From the NCBI RefSeq assembly GCF_000336385.2, contig NZ_HG424481.1:30852-94851 (forward strand): a DNA stretch of 64,000 nt, given 5' to 3'. The first letter of the stretch is position 1. Each line of letters begins with the position of its first letter. Below the pieces are notes generated by a model, which was given only the letters and a program-made list of their open reading frames with translations, ran no database searches and was not told the DNA's origin. Shown here in pieces: positions 53,139-62,544 of the stretch. The position numbers and the translations under genes were made by a program. This DNA comes from Lysobacter antibioticus HS124. Its GTDB lineage: Bacteria > Pseudomonadota > Gammaproteobacteria > Xanthomonadales > Xanthomonadaceae.

Positions 53139-53903
53139 CTAGCTCAAGCCGAACAGCCGCGCCGCGTTGGCGCTGGTCGCCTCGGCGATGCGTTCCGGGG
53201 TCTCGCCGCGCAGTTCGGCCACGGTCGCGCAGATCGTCGCCAGCCGCGCCGGCTCGTTGCGCTGACCGCGGATCCCGGAGTCGGGTTGGTCCGGGGCGTC
53301 GGTTTCCAACAGCAATTGCTCCAGCGGCATGCCGGCGACGATCCGGCGCAGGCGCTTGGCGCGATCGTAGGTCAACGGCCCGCCGAGGCCGAGCAGGAAA
53401 CCGAGTTTCCACAACTGCGCGGCTTGTTCTTCGCTGCCGGAATAGCTGTGGACCACGCCGCGCAGGCCGCCGACGCGGCGGATCGCGGCGATCGTCGCGT
53501 CGACCGAATGCCGCGCATGCACGATCACCGGCAGGCCGTATTCGCGCGCCAGGGCCAGTTGGCCGTCGAAGTAAAACGCCTGCCGCTCGCGGTCCAGCCC
53601 TTCGACGAAGAAATCCAGGCCGCATTCGCCGACCGCACAGGGGCGCTCGCGCTCGATCCAGTCGCGCAGTTCGCGCAAATGCTCGGGGCGGTGCGCGTCC
53701 AGGTACATCGGGTGCAGGCCGTAGGCCGGATGCAGTCCGGGCGCGGCGGCGCAGACATCGCGCAGCTTGGGCCAACTGCCGGCGTCGACCGCGGGCACCA
53801 CCTGGCGGGTCACTCCGGCGGCCGCGGCACGTGCGATCACCGCCTCGCGGTCGCGGTCGAATTCGGCCGCGTCGAGGTGGCAGTGGCTGTCGGTCAGGCT
53901 CAC
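53139..53903 (-). CDS. TatD-family metal-dependent deoxyribonuclease
   Basis: 254 aa. TatD ligands are visible: DSHCHLD (two His), VGECGLDFF (Glu), VIVHARHS and VHSYSG (His), and LLLETDAPDQ (Asp). The family acts as metal-dependent DNase or phosphoesterase in the cytoplasm. The GTG at 53903 starts three bases from the upstream stop, consistent with coupling; no nearer ATG exists. Longer frames would run into the upstream gene in another frame. Confidence 0.92.
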   Translation of the reverse strand: MSLTDSHCHLDAAEFDRDREAVIARAAAAGVTRQVVPAVDAGSWPKLRDVCAAAPGLHPAYGLHPMYLDAHRPEHLRELRDWIERERPCAVGECGLDFFVEGLDRERQAFYFDGQLALAREYGLPVIVHARHSVDATIAAIRRVGGLRGVVHSYSGSEEQAAQLWKLGFLLGLGGPLTYDRAKRLRRIVAGMPLEQLLLETDAPDQPDSGIRGQRNEPARLATICATVAELRGETPERIAEATSANAARLFGLS

Positions 53904-53905
53904 GT

Positions 53906-54133
53906 TCAGCGCGTGCCGGGCGCCGGCGGCTCCAGCGGCGGCTGCGGGCTCTTGCGGTTCTTCCAGTTGGCCAGCAGCAAGGTGCCCAGGCCGAGCAGCA
54001 GTTCGTCGGCGAAGGGCACGAAGTCCGGGACTACCACGTCCAGCGCGAACAGCGCGGCGGTGACCATGAACAGCCGCGGATAACTCAGGCGGCCGAGGAA
54101 GCCCATCAGGGGAGCGAGCAGCGGATTGGTCAT
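53906..54133 (-). CDS. DUF6116-like small membrane protein
   Basis: 75 aa with two hydrophobic segments (PRLFMVTAALFALDVVV, LLLGLGTLLLANWK) around an acidic PDFVPFADE motif; pattern matches the small family DUF6116 seen in Lysobacteraceae. The tail (KNRKSPQPPLEPP) is cytoplasmic and basic. It is upstream of, and coupled to, tatD. No function known. Confidence 0.8.
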   Translation of the reverse strand: MTNPLLAPLMGFLGRLSYPRLFMVTAALFALDVVVPDFVPFADELLLGLGTLLLANWKNRKSPQPPLEPPAPGTR

Positions 54134-54356
54134 GGCGGCGGTCGGATAGGGCGTCGATAGGGTGTGACGGCGTTCGCGAACACGCTAGCACGCGTGCGCA
54201 GCGGGGTTCATGCCGGGGACAGACTGGCGAAAATCAATAGGCACCGGTTCAGCTTTCCGGTGGTGGAATTAGCACACACATAACGCGCGGCCCGCCATGC
54301 CCCGGCGGTCCGCACCCACCCACGCTGTACCTCAGGTCCCCCGCTGGAGGCTCCAA

Positions 54357-55178
54357 ATGAACAAGAACATGATTGCTGTCGCGATCGCGTCGCTGCTGGT
54401 CGGCGGCGTCGCCGTCGCAGCCTTCCAGAGCTTCCGCGGCCCGGCCGTCGCCGACGCCGCGCTGACTCCGGCTCCGGCCGGCCAGTTGCAGCCGGGCAAC
54501 GGCGCCGGTGGCGACATCGCCGCCAGCGGCGCGATCGACGCCACGCCGCAGGTCGAATACGCCGACGTGGTCAAGGTCGACCCGATCAATCAGAAGGAAA
54601 AGCTGTACGCGACCGTGATCGGCACCGATCCGGTGCGCGAGACCAATACCGTCTCGACCCCGCGCGAAGTCTGCGAGGACGTGGTCGTGCAGGAGCGCCT
54701 GCCCGAGCGCGACGGCAACGTCGGCGGCACGGTGGCTGGCGCGGTCATCGGCGGCCTGCTCGGCAACCAGGTCGGCGGCGGCAACGGCAAGAAGGCCGCG
54801 ACCGCGGCCGGCGCGGTGGCCGGCGGCTTCATCGGCAACCGCGTCGACCGCAACCATGTCGGCGGCCGCGTGGTGAACCGCACCGAGCGCCAGTGCCATA
54901 CCGTGTCCGATACCTCGCAGTCCTCGCGCGTGGTGGCTTACAACGTGACCTTCCGCAACCCGGACGGCACCACCGGCACCATGCGCACCGAGAGCAAGCC
55001 GGGCAGCCGCATCGCCCTGGGCAGCGAAGACAAGGTGGTCGGCTACAACGTGACCTACCGCTATCAGGGGCAGGAGCAGACCATCCGCATGGACGAGCGC
55101 CCGACCCAGCGTCTGCCGGTCATCAACGGCGAGGTCGTGACCCAGACCGCTTCGGCGTCGGCGACCAACCGCGGCTGA
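54357..55178 (+). CDS. Exported glycine-zipper 2TM protein
   Basis: 273 aa. N-terminal hydrophobic anchor (MNKNMIAVAIASLLVGGVAVAA; shown in part) with no lipobox Cys. After an Ala/Pro/Gly-rich linker, two glycine-zipper helices lie at about 118-165 (VAGAVIGGLLGNQVGGG, AAGAVAGGFIGNRVD), then a beta domain with CHTVSDTSQ, YNVTFRNPDGTTGTMRTE and YNVTYRYQGQEQTIRMD. Two single Cys (in REVCEDVV and RQCHTVS) may pair. Likely an envelope protein of the UmoD/SlyB-like group. GGAGG precedes the ATG. Confidence 0.85.
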   Translation: MNKNMIAVAIASLLVGGVAVAAFQSFRGPAVADAALTPAPAGQLQPGNGAGGDIAASGAIDATPQVEYADVVKVDPINQKEKLYATVIGTDPVRETNTVSTPREVCEDVVVQERLPERDGNVGGTVAGAVIGGLLGNQVGGGNGKKAATAAGAVAGGFIGNRVDRNHVGGRVVNRTERQCHTVSDTSQSSRVVAYNVTFRNPDGTTGTMRTESKPGSRIALGSEDKVVGYNVTYRYQGQEQTIRMDERPTQRLPVINGEVVTQTASASATNRG

Positions 55179-55200
55179 TCCGCGCCAGCGCGATACCCGC

Positions 55201-55233
55201 AACGGGGCCGGCCAGTCCGGCCCCGTTTTTTTT
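55201..55233 (+). terminator. Intrinsic terminator after the glycine-zipper gene
   Basis: AACGGGGCCGG, short loop, CCGGCCCCGTT followed by seven T, 22 bases past the stop. Confidence 0.93.
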
Positions 55234-55464
55234 GCCCCGGCGTTGCCCGCCGGCTGCGCGCTTCGCGCGGATGCGATCGCGCGGGCCGGATGCGCCGGCG
55301 CGCGGCAGGAGGGACACGCACGCAAGCCTGACCGGCGAGCGCATCCGAGTGGCTCGAAACGGGGCTCGGCGGGCGATCCGCGATAAACCCGCCCGTTATC
55401 CCCAGGCCCCGCGCAAGAATTCCCCGCATACCGCGCAGTGCGGGTTCTTCAGGGGTTTTTGACC

Positions 55465-55493
55465 TTACCCGCGCTGCGAGGGGCCATTACAAT
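55465..55493 (+). promoter_or_regulatory. Candidate promoter of gcdH
   Basis: A TTACCC (-35-like) and TACAAT (-10) pair are spaced by 17 bases, 38 bases before the start codon. The -10 is close to consensus and the -35 is weak. The nearby TTGACC at 55459 is too far from the -10 (23 bases). Confidence 0.4.
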
Positions 55494-55531
55494 GGCCGTC
55501 TTTCTGTCCATACAGGTCTCCTGAGCGCGCC

Positions 55532-56695
55532 ATGGCCCTGCATCCTTACGATCTCTACGACGTCCGTTCCTTGCTCAGCGAAGAGGAGCGCGCCGTACAG
55601 GACACCGTGGCCCGCTTCACCGACGAACGCGTGATTCCGATCATCGGCGATGCCTTCGACCAGGGGCGCTTCCCGAAGGAACTGGTGCCGGAAATCGCCG
55701 AACTCGGCCTGCTCGGTTCCTCGCTGCCGGAACAATACGGCTGCGCCGGCCTCAACGCGGTCAGCTACGGCCTGATCTGCCAGGAACTGGAGCGTGGCGA
55801 CAGCGGCATCCGCAGCTTCGTCAGCGTGCAGTCCTCGCTGTGCATGTACCCGATCTACGCCTACGGCACCGAAGAGCAGCGCCAGCGCTGGCTGCCGGGC
55901 ATGGCCAAGGGCCAGATCATCGGCTGCTTCGGCCTGACCGAGCCGCACGGCGGTTCCGACCCGGCCAACATGAAGACCAACGCCAAGCGCGACGGCGGCG
56001 ACTGGATCCTCAACGGCTCCAAGATGTGGATCACCAACGGCAACCTGGCCGACATCGCCATCGTCTGGGCGCAGACCGAGGACGGCATCCAGGGCTTCGT
56101 GGTCGAGAAGGGCATGCCCGGTTTCGCCGCGCAGGAAATCAAGCACAAGATGAGCCTGCGCGCGTCGGTGACCTCGTCGCTGTTCTTCGACAACGTGCGC
56201 GTGCCGGAGGCCAACCGCCTGCCGAACGTGAAGGGCCTCAAGGGCCCGCTGGGTTGCTTGACCCAGGCCCGCTACGGCATCACCTGGGGCCCGATCGGCG
56301 CCGCCATCGCCTGCCTGGACGAGGCGCTGAACTACTCCAAGGAGCGCATCCTGTTCGACCGTCCGGTCGCGGCGACCCAGTCGGCGCAGATCAAGATGGC
56401 CGAGATGGCGCGCCGCATCACCCTGGCGCAGCTGCTGGTGGTGCAGCTCGGCCGGCTCAAGGACGCCGGCAGCATGCAGCCGACCCAGGTGAGCCTGGCG
56501 AAGTGGAACAACTGCCGCATGGCGATCGACATCGCGCGCGAATGCCGCGATCTGCTCGGCGGCGCCGGCATCACCACCGAGCACGCCGCGATCCGTCATG
56601 CGCTGAACCTGGAGTCGGTGATCACGTACGAAGGCACCGAGACCGTGCACCAGCTGGTGGTCGGCCGCGAACTGACCGGCATCAACGCGTTCTGA
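55532..56695 (+). CDS. gcdH: Glutaryl-CoA dehydrogenase
   Basis: 387 aa acyl-CoA dehydrogenase fold. The substrate-pocket pattern GIRSFVSVQSSL (Arg and Ser that bind the glutaryl carboxylate) separates GCDH from other acyl-CoA dehydrogenases. The catalytic base is Glu in YEGTETVHQL; FAD contacts include CFGLTEPHGGSDP. It converts glutaryl-CoA to crotonyl-CoA in lysine and tryptophan breakdown. It is transcribed alone; other steps of the pathway are not nearby. Confidence 0.94.
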   Translation: MALHPYDLYDVRSLLSEEERAVQDTVARFTDERVIPIIGDAFDQGRFPKELVPEIAELGLLGSSLPEQYGCAGLNAVSYGLICQELERGDSGIRSFVSVQSSLCMYPIYAYGTEEQRQRWLPGMAKGQIIGCFGLTEPHGGSDPANMKTNAKRDGGDWILNGSKMWITNGNLADIAIVWAQTEDGIQGFVVEKGMPGFAAQEIKHKMSLRASVTSSLFFDNVRVPEANRLPNVKGLKGPLGCLTQARYGITWGPIGAAIACLDEALNYSKERILFDRPVAATQSAQIKMAEMARRITLAQLLVVQLGRLKDAGSMQPTQVSLAKWNNCRMAIDIARECRDLLGGAGITTEHAAIRHALNLESVITYEGTETVHQLVVGRELTGINAF

Positions 56696-56701
56696 AGCTT
56701 C

Positions 56702-56852
56702 GCTCCCGCGCGTGCGGGAGCCGCTGATTCCTTCTCCCGCTCGCGGGAGAAGAGGGCCCGAAGGGCCGGATGAGGGCGCGCGGGAGCAGTACGTCGCTTG
56801 CGTCGCCTCGCCGGCCTTCACCCCAGGCCTTCTCCCACACGCGGGAGGGGCT
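56702..56852. repeat. Cluster of CTTCTCCCGC palindromes
   Basis: Three palindromes follow gcdH: GCTCCCGC/GCGGGAGC (56702-56721), CTTCTCCCGC/GCGGGAGAAG (56731-56752) and a CTTCTCCC/GGGAGGGG element at 56829-56850. They belong with the 39695 palindrome to a common Xanthomonadaceae intergenic repeat type. One or more may act as transcription terminators. Confidence 0.6.
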
Positions 56853-56900
56853 TTCGCCGGAGACGAGGGGATTATCGATGCGTAGGAGAAGGCGCCTGTG

Positions 56901-57455
56901 ATGACGATTCCCGACATCGAACTGGAAACGCCGCGGCTGATCCTGCGCCCGCCGCGCCTGGACGATTTCGACGCTTGGGCCGGCTTCATGGACGCCGGCG
57001 ACTATCTGCGCTACATCGGCGGGCCGCAGCCGCGGCCGACGGCCTGGCGCGGGCTGATGTCGGTGATCGGTTCCTGGGCCGCGCTGGGCTACGGTTTCTT
57101 CTCAGTTTACGAAAAATCCTCCGGGCGCTGGGTCGGCCGGCTCGGCCCGTGGCAGCCGGAAGGTTGGCCGGGCACCGAAGTGGGTTGGGGCATCGTCGAA
57201 AGCGCAGGCGGCAAGGGCTACGCCAGCGAAGGCGCCGCGGCGACCATCGACTGGGCCTTCGACCACCTGGGCTGGAGCGAGGTGATCCACACCATCGACG
57301 CCGACAACGCGCCGTCCAAGGGCGTGGCGCGCAAGCTCGGTTCGCGCTATCTGCGCCAGGATCGGCTGCCCGAGCCGTTCCACGAAAAAGAAGTCGAAGT
57401 CTGGGGCCAGACCCGAGAAGAGTGGCGCGCGCGCCGCAACGGGGCTTCGGCATGA
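56901..57455 (+). CDS. GNAT-family acetyltransferase (RimJ/RimL type)
   Basis: 184 aa. It opens with ELETPRLILRPPRLDDFDAW and contains GYGFFSVYEK, VGRLGPWQPEGWPGTEVGWGI (shown to its first half) and the acetyl-CoA segment GKGYASEGAAATIDWAF. This matches acetyltransferases acting on amines or protein N-termini; substrate unknown. An in-frame GTG directly precedes the ATG at 56901. The stop overlaps the start of the next GST gene. Confidence 0.9.
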   Translation: MTIPDIELETPRLILRPPRLDDFDAWAGFMDAGDYLRYIGGPQPRPTAWRGLMSVIGSWAALGYGFFSVYEKSSGRWVGRLGPWQPEGWPGTEVGWGIVESAGGKGYASEGAAATIDWAFDHLGWSEVIHTIDADNAPSKGVARKLGSRYLRQDRLPEPFHEKEVEVWGQTREEWRARRNGASA

Positions 57456-58093
57456 TCACCGTCCACGGTTTTTCGCCGTCGGGCAATTGCCACAAGCTGC
57501 GGCTGTTGCTGGAGCAGCTCGGCGAGCCCTATCGCTGGATCGAGGTCGACAGCAGCCAGGGCCAGACCCGCACGCCGCAGTTCCTCGCCCTCAATCCCAA
57601 CGGCAAGGTGCCGGTGATCGAACTCGACGACGGGCGCACGCTCAGCGAGTCGAACGCGATCCTGTACTACCTGGCCGAGGGCAGCCGTTTCCTGCCCGCC
57701 GACCGCTGGCAGCGCGCGCAGGCCCTGAGCTGGATGAATTTCGAGCAGTACAGCCACGAACCCTATGTCGCGGTGGCGCGCTTCATCGCCGGCTGGACGC
57801 CGCTGGATTCGCCGCGCCGGGCCGAACTGCCGGCGCTGCGCGAGCGCGGCCATCGCGCCCTGGCGGTGATGGAGCAGCACCTGCGGACGCACGATTGGTT
57901 CAGCGGCGACGACTACGGCATCGCCGACATCGCCCTGTTCGCCTACACCGACGTCGCCGGTCACGGTGGCATCGACCTGCAGGCCTATCCGGCGCTGCGC
58001 GCCTGGCTGGCGCGGGTGCGCGCGACCGAACGCTTCGTCGCGCTGCCCGAGCCGGACGCGCAGGCCGCGCAGCGGATCGCGCAAACGGCCTGA
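57452..58093 (+). CDS. Glutathione S-transferase family protein
   Basis: 213 aa. Thioredoxin-like N-terminus (VHGFSPSGNCHKLRLLLEQ, ALNPNGKVPVIELDDG, LSESNAILYYLAEG) and helical C-terminal domain (WFSGDDYGIADIALFAYTD). ATGA overlap with the acetyltransferase gene indicates translational coupling. The active residue is probably Ser in the FSPSG loop or Cys in GNCHK. Substrate unknown. Confidence 0.92.
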   Translation: MITVHGFSPSGNCHKLRLLLEQLGEPYRWIEVDSSQGQTRTPQFLALNPNGKVPVIELDDGRTLSESNAILYYLAEGSRFLPADRWQRAQALSWMNFEQYSHEPYVAVARFIAGWTPLDSPRRAELPALRERGHRALAVMEQHLRTHDWFSGDDYGIADIALFAYTDVAGHGGIDLQAYPALRAWLARVRATERFVALPEPDAQAAQRIAQTA

Positions 58094-58155
58094 GTCCTGG
58101 TTTTCCCCGATTCCTCACTGTTGAGCCGGCCCGCGTGCGGGCGGCGGAGTTTCCG

Positions 58156-60465
58156 ATGTCAGCGCAACCGCAGTCTCCGATCTTCCAGGGCGTGCCGAAC
58201 TTCAACCCGGTGCCGAGCCCGATCCCGGCGCGCATGAAAGGCCTCAACCGGGCCGAAATCTGCGACGTCAACTTCGTCGAGTTCGTGCGCGGCTGGAACG
58301 GCCGCGCCGATGCGCGCCCGGCCGCCGATGAGGCCGTCCTCGACGGCAGTGCGCTGGACGCGCGCGGTTTCCGCGAGTTGTTCGAGTCGCAGCTGATCAG
58401 CCGTCATCTGGACCTGATGGCGCGGGTGCTGCGGGTGCAGAACAAAGTCTTCTACACCATCGGTTCCAGCGGCCACGAAGGCAATGCGATGGTGGCGCGA
58501 CTGACCCGCCATACCGATCCGGCGTTCCTGCACTACCGCAGCGGCGGCTTCATGGCCGAACGCTTCCGCAAGTTGCCGGGCATGGACCCGGTGATGGATT
58601 CGGCGCTGTCGTTCGCCGCCAGCAAGGACGACCCGGCTTCCGGCGGCCGGCACAAGGTCTGGGGCAGCAAGCCGTTGTGGGTGCTGCCGCAGACTTCGAC
58701 CATCGCCTCGCACCTGCCCAAGGCGCTGGGCACGGCGGTGGCGATCGAAACCGCGCGCCGGCTCGGCCAGGCGCTGCCGATTCCCGACGACAGCATCGCG
58801 ATCTGTTCCTTCGGCGACGCCTCGGCCAACCACGCCACCGCCCAGACCGCGTTCAACGCCGCGGCCTGGACCGCCTACCAGAAGCTGCCGGCGCCGGTGC
58901 TGTTCGTGTGCGAGGACAACGGCATCGGCATCTCGGTCAAGACCCCGGGCGGCTGGATCGGCAACCGTTTCCGCACCATGGACGGCCTGGACTACTTCGC
59001 CGCCGACGGTCTGGACCTGGCGAGCGGCTACGGCGACGTGCAGCGCGCGGTCGAGCATTGCCGCCGCACCCGCCGGCCGACCTTCCTGCACCTGCGCACG
59101 ACCCGGATCATGGGCCACGCCGGCACCGACTTCGAGATCGAGTGGCGTTCGGTGGAAGAGCTGTGCGCGGTCGAGTCCAGCGATCCGCTGCTGCGCTCGG
59201 CGGCGATCGCGCTGGAATCCGGGCTGATGTCCAGGGACGAGGTGCTCGGGCTGTACGAAGCCACCCGCGCCAAGTGCTTCGCCGCAGCCGAAGAGGCCGA
59301 CCGTCGGCCCAAGCTGGACAGGCTCGACGACGTGATCGCGCCGCTGGCGCCGTATTCGCCCGAGGCGGTCGCTGCGGAAGCCGCGCGCGCCGACTACGCG
59401 CAGCGCCGGCTGGAGGTGTTCGGCGGCGAAGCCAAGTTGCCGGAGGCGCAGGCGCCGCGCCATCTGGCGATCCAGATCAACAACGCCCTGCACGACTTGT
59501 TCGCCAAGTACCCCGAAACCCTGCTGTTCGGCGAGGACGTGGCGCAGAAGGGCGGCGTCTACACCGTCACCAAGGGCCTGCAGAAGGCGTTCGGCCCGCG
59601 CCGGGTGTTCAACACCCTGCTCGACGAGACCATGATCCTGGGCATGGCCCAGGGCTTCGCCAACGTCGGCCTGCTGCCGATCCCGGAAATCCAATACCTG
59701 GCGTATTTCCACAACGCCTGCGACCAGATCCGCGGCGAGGCGGCTTCGCTGCAGTTCTTCAGCAACAACCAGTACCGTAACCCGATGGTGGTGCGGATCG
59801 CCGGCCTGGGCTATCAGCGCGGTTTCGGCGGCCACTTCCACAACGACAACTCGATCGCCGCGCTGCGCGACATTCCCGGCCTGGTGGTCGGCTGCCCCTC
59901 GCGCGGCGACGACGCGGCGACCATGCTGCGCACCCTGACCGCGCTGGCCAAGGTCGACGGCCGGGTGGCGGTGTTCCTGGAGCCGATCGCGCTGTACATG
60001 ACCAAGGACCTGTACGAGGCCGGCGACGGCCAATGGCTGACTTCGTACCCGGCGCCGGACCAGGCCATGCCGCTGGGCGAAGGCCGGACCTACGGCGAAG
60101 GCGAAGACCTGGTGGTCTTCAGCTACGGCAACGGGGTGCCGATGAGCCTGCGCGCGGTGCGCGAGATCGAGAAGAAATACGGCTGGAAGGCCAAGGTCGT
60201 CGACCTGCGCTGGCTGGTGCCGCTCAACGACGCCTACATCGCCGAACAGGCGCGCGGCGCCAAGCGCATCGTCGTGGTCGACGAAGGCCGGCGCAGCGCC
60301 GGGGTCGGCGAGGGCGTGATCACCGCGCTGGCCGAGGCCGGCCTGGGCGGCGTGCCGATGCAGCGCGTGGTCGGCGTCGACACTTACACGCCGCTGGCGG
60401 GCGCGGCCTTCCTGGTGATCCCGGGCGACGAGGACATCGTCGCCGCGGCCGACCGGCTGGCTTGA
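58156..60465 (+). CDS. Fused alpha-beta 2-oxoacid dehydrogenase E1 component
   Basis: 769 aa. Residues 1 to about 430 are the E1-alpha part with the thiamine diphosphate motif (GDASANHATAQTAF to VCEDN, about 219-257); residues about 434-769 are E1-beta (LAIQINNALHDLFAKYPETL, GVYTVTKGLQKAFG, HFHNDNSIAALRDIPG). Such fusions are found in branched-chain or related 2-oxoacid dehydrogenases. The expected E2 and E3 genes are not adjacent, so the acceptor is unknown. The ATG at 58156 begins the alpha part. Confidence 0.9.
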   Translation: MSAQPQSPIFQGVPNFNPVPSPIPARMKGLNRAEICDVNFVEFVRGWNGRADARPAADEAVLDGSALDARGFRELFESQLISRHLDLMARVLRVQNKVFYTIGSSGHEGNAMVARLTRHTDPAFLHYRSGGFMAERFRKLPGMDPVMDSALSFAASKDDPASGGRHKVWGSKPLWVLPQTSTIASHLPKALGTAVAIETARRLGQALPIPDDSIAICSFGDASANHATAQTAFNAAAWTAYQKLPAPVLFVCEDNGIGISVKTPGGWIGNRFRTMDGLDYFAADGLDLASGYGDVQRAVEHCRRTRRPTFLHLRTTRIMGHAGTDFEIEWRSVEELCAVESSDPLLRSAAIALESGLMSRDEVLGLYEATRAKCFAAAEEADRRPKLDRLDDVIAPLAPYSPEAVAAEAARADYAQRRLEVFGGEAKLPEAQAPRHLAIQINNALHDLFAKYPETLLFGEDVAQKGGVYTVTKGLQKAFGPRRVFNTLLDETMILGMAQGFANVGLLPIPEIQYLAYFHNACDQIRGEAASLQFFSNNQYRNPMVVRIAGLGYQRGFGGHFHNDNSIAALRDIPGLVVGCPSRGDDAATMLRTLTALAKVDGRVAVFLEPIALYMTKDLYEAGDGQWLTSYPAPDQAMPLGEGRTYGEGEDLVVFSYGNGVPMSLRAVREIEKKYGWKAKVVDLRWLVPLNDAYIAEQARGAKRIVVVDEGRRSAGVGEGVITALAEAGLGGVPMQRVVGVDTYTPLAGAAFLVIPGDEDIVAAADRLA

Positions 60466-60594
60466 TCTGCGCCATCGCGTCGATGCGGTGCCGGCCCTCG
60501 CGGCCGGGCCGCGGCTGCGGCCGCCGGAGCGCCGCGTCAGGGTGCGATCACGGCGCCGGCGGCATAATGGCCGCGGCGACGTAGGGGGAATCGA

Positions 60595-62544
60595 ATGTGC
60601 GGTCTGGCGGGCATGTGGCAGGCATCGGCGCGGCGGCCGGAAGACGCGCTGCGGCGCCTGGCGGCGGCGATGGGCGAGGCGCTGGCCCATCGCGGTCCGG
60701 ACGACGACGGGGTTTGGGCCGATGCGGCCCACGGCATCGCCCTGGCGCACCGGCGCCTGAGCATTCTCGACCTGTCGCCGCTGGGCCATCAGCCGATGGC
60801 CTCGGCCGACGGCCGCTACGTGATCGCCTATAACGGCGAGGTCTACAACTTCGCCGAGCTGTGCGAAGAACTGCTCGAGCGCGGCCATGCCTTTCGCGGC
60901 CACTCCGACACCGAGGTGCTGCTGGCGGCGGTGGCGGAGTGGGGCGTGGAGGCGGCGATCGCGCGCTGCAACGGCATGTTCGCGATCGCGCTGTGGGACC
61001 GCGAACGACGCGAGTTATGGCTGGCCCGCGACCGGGTCGGCAAGAAACCGCTGTACTACGGTTGGGCCGGCGAAACCCTGGTGTTCGGTTCCGAGCTCAA
61101 GGCCCTGTGGCGGCACCCGGATTTCGACAACGGCGTCGATCGCGATGCGCTGGCCCTGCTGCTGCGCTACGACTACGTGCCCTCGCCGTATTCGATCCAT
61201 CGGGACACGTTCAAGCTGATGCCGGGCGCGCTGCTGCGGCTGGACGCGGAAGCGGTGGCGCGCGGCGCGACCGGACACGATCCGCACCGCGACCAGCGAC
61301 GGTACTGGGATGCGCGCGAACGCATGGCCGCGGCGATCCGCGCCCCGTTCGACGGCGACATCGACGGCGCCGAAGAGCGCCTGGACGAATTGCTGCGCGA
61401 CGCGGTGGGCCTGCGCATGGTCGCCGACGTGCCGGTCGGCGTGTTCCTGTCCGGCGGCACCGATTCGTCGGTGGTGACCTCGCTGATGCAGACGCTCAGC
61501 GCCAAGCCGGTGCGCAGCTTCACCATCGGCTTCCAGGGCTCGCACCACGACGAGGCGCCGCTGGCGCTGGAGGTCGCGCGGCACCTGGGCACCGACCACA
61601 CCGAGCTTTACGTCAGCGGCGCCGACGCATTGGCGGTGGTGCCGCAATTGCCGGCGATGTTCGATGAGCCCTTCGCCGACGCCTCGCAGGTGCCGACCGC
61701 GCTGGTCAGCCGGCTGGCGCGCAGCCAGGTCACCGTGGCCTTGTCCGGCGACGGCGGCGACGAATTGTTCTTCGGCTATACCCGCTACGAGCGTGCGCTG
61801 CGCAATCTGCGCTTGCTGCGCCGGGTGCCGGCGCCGTTGCGGCGCTGGCTGGCGGCGAGCGCGCGCGGCCACGGCGAGACCTCGCGCGCCGGCGGCTTCG
61901 CCGCGTTCGCGGCCGAAATGGGCGCGCGCGGCATCGGCGACGTCTACCGCAACCGCATCGTGCGCTGGCGCTTCCCGCAGGCGGCGGTGCCGGGCGCGGC
62001 GCTGCCGCCGACCCTGTACGACCAGGCCGAGCCGCTGGACGGCCTGGGCACGCCGGGGGATGCGATGATGCTGGCCGATTACGCGGTCTATCTGCCCGAC
62101 GATCTGCTGTGCAAGGTCGACCGTGCCAGCATGGCGGTGAGCCTGGAAGCGCGTGCGCCGCTGCTCGATACCCGGGTGGCCGAATTCGCCTGGTCGCTGC
62201 CCCTGGCCTACAAGCGCGACGGCGGCAGCAAGCGCCTGCTCAAGCGGGTGCTCAAGCGTTATCTGCCCGATGCCATGGTCGACCGCGAAAAGCGCGGCTT
62301 CGGCGCGCCGGTCACCCAGTGGCTGCGCGGCGATCTGCGCGGCTGGGCCGAGGAGTTGCTCGATCCTGCACGGCTGCGCCGCGAAGGCTATCTCGACGCC
62401 GACCTGGTGCACGGCCTGTGGCGGCAGTTCCAGGCCGGGGAGCGGCGCTGGCATACCCATTTGTGGAACGTGCTGATGTTCCAGGCCTGGCATGCGCACT
62501 GGCGTGCGCAGCGCGAAGCGACAACTTCCGCAGCAGCGGCGTAA
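60595..62544 (+). CDS. asnB: Glutamine-hydrolysing asparagine synthetase B
   Basis: 649 aa. Cys2 (MCGLAG) is the N-terminal glutaminase nucleophile; RRLSILDLSPLGHQPM and YNGEVYN complete this domain. The synthetase half has the PP-loop SGGTDSS (near 285-291) and LSGDGGDELFFGY. It makes asparagine from aspartate, ATP and glutamine. Upstream GCATAATGG and AGGGGGAA fit promoter and ribosome-binding site. The last residues (AAAA) and the TAA stop are part of a REP-like element. Confidence 0.95.
   Translation: MCGLAGMWQASARRPEDALRRLAAAMGEALAHRGPDDDGVWADAAHGIALAHRRLSILDLSPLGHQPMASADGRYVIAYNGEVYNFAELCEELLERGHAFRGHSDTEVLLAAVAEWGVEAAIARCNGMFAIALWDRERRELWLARDRVGKKPLYYGWAGETLVFGSELKALWRHPDFDNGVDRDALALLLRYDYVPSPYSIHRDTFKLMPGALLRLDAEAVARGATGHDPHRDQRRYWDARERMAAAIRAPFDGDIDGAEERLDELLRDAVGLRMVADVPVGVFLSGGTDSSVVTSLMQTLSAKPVRSFTIGFQGSHHDEAPLALEVARHLGTDHTELYVSGADALAVVPQLPAMFDEPFADASQVPTALVSRLARSQVTVALSGDGGDELFFGYTRYERALRNLRLLRRVPAPLRRWLAASARGHGETSRAGGFAAFAAEMGARGIGDVYRNRIVRWRFPQAAVPGAALPPTLYDQAEPLDGLGTPGDAMMLADYAVYLPDDLLCKVDRASMAVSLEARAPLLDTRVAEFAWSLPLAYKRDGGSKRLLKRVLKRYLPDAMVDREKRGFGAPVTQWLRGDLRGWAEELLDPARLRREGYLDADLVHGLWRQFQAGERRWHTHLWNVLMFQAWHAHWRAQREATTSAAAA

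Noticed and set aside
55459-55464. TTGACC as the -35 box of gcdH
   Set aside because: It lies 23 bases from the TACAAT box, too far for a standard sigma-70 promoter.
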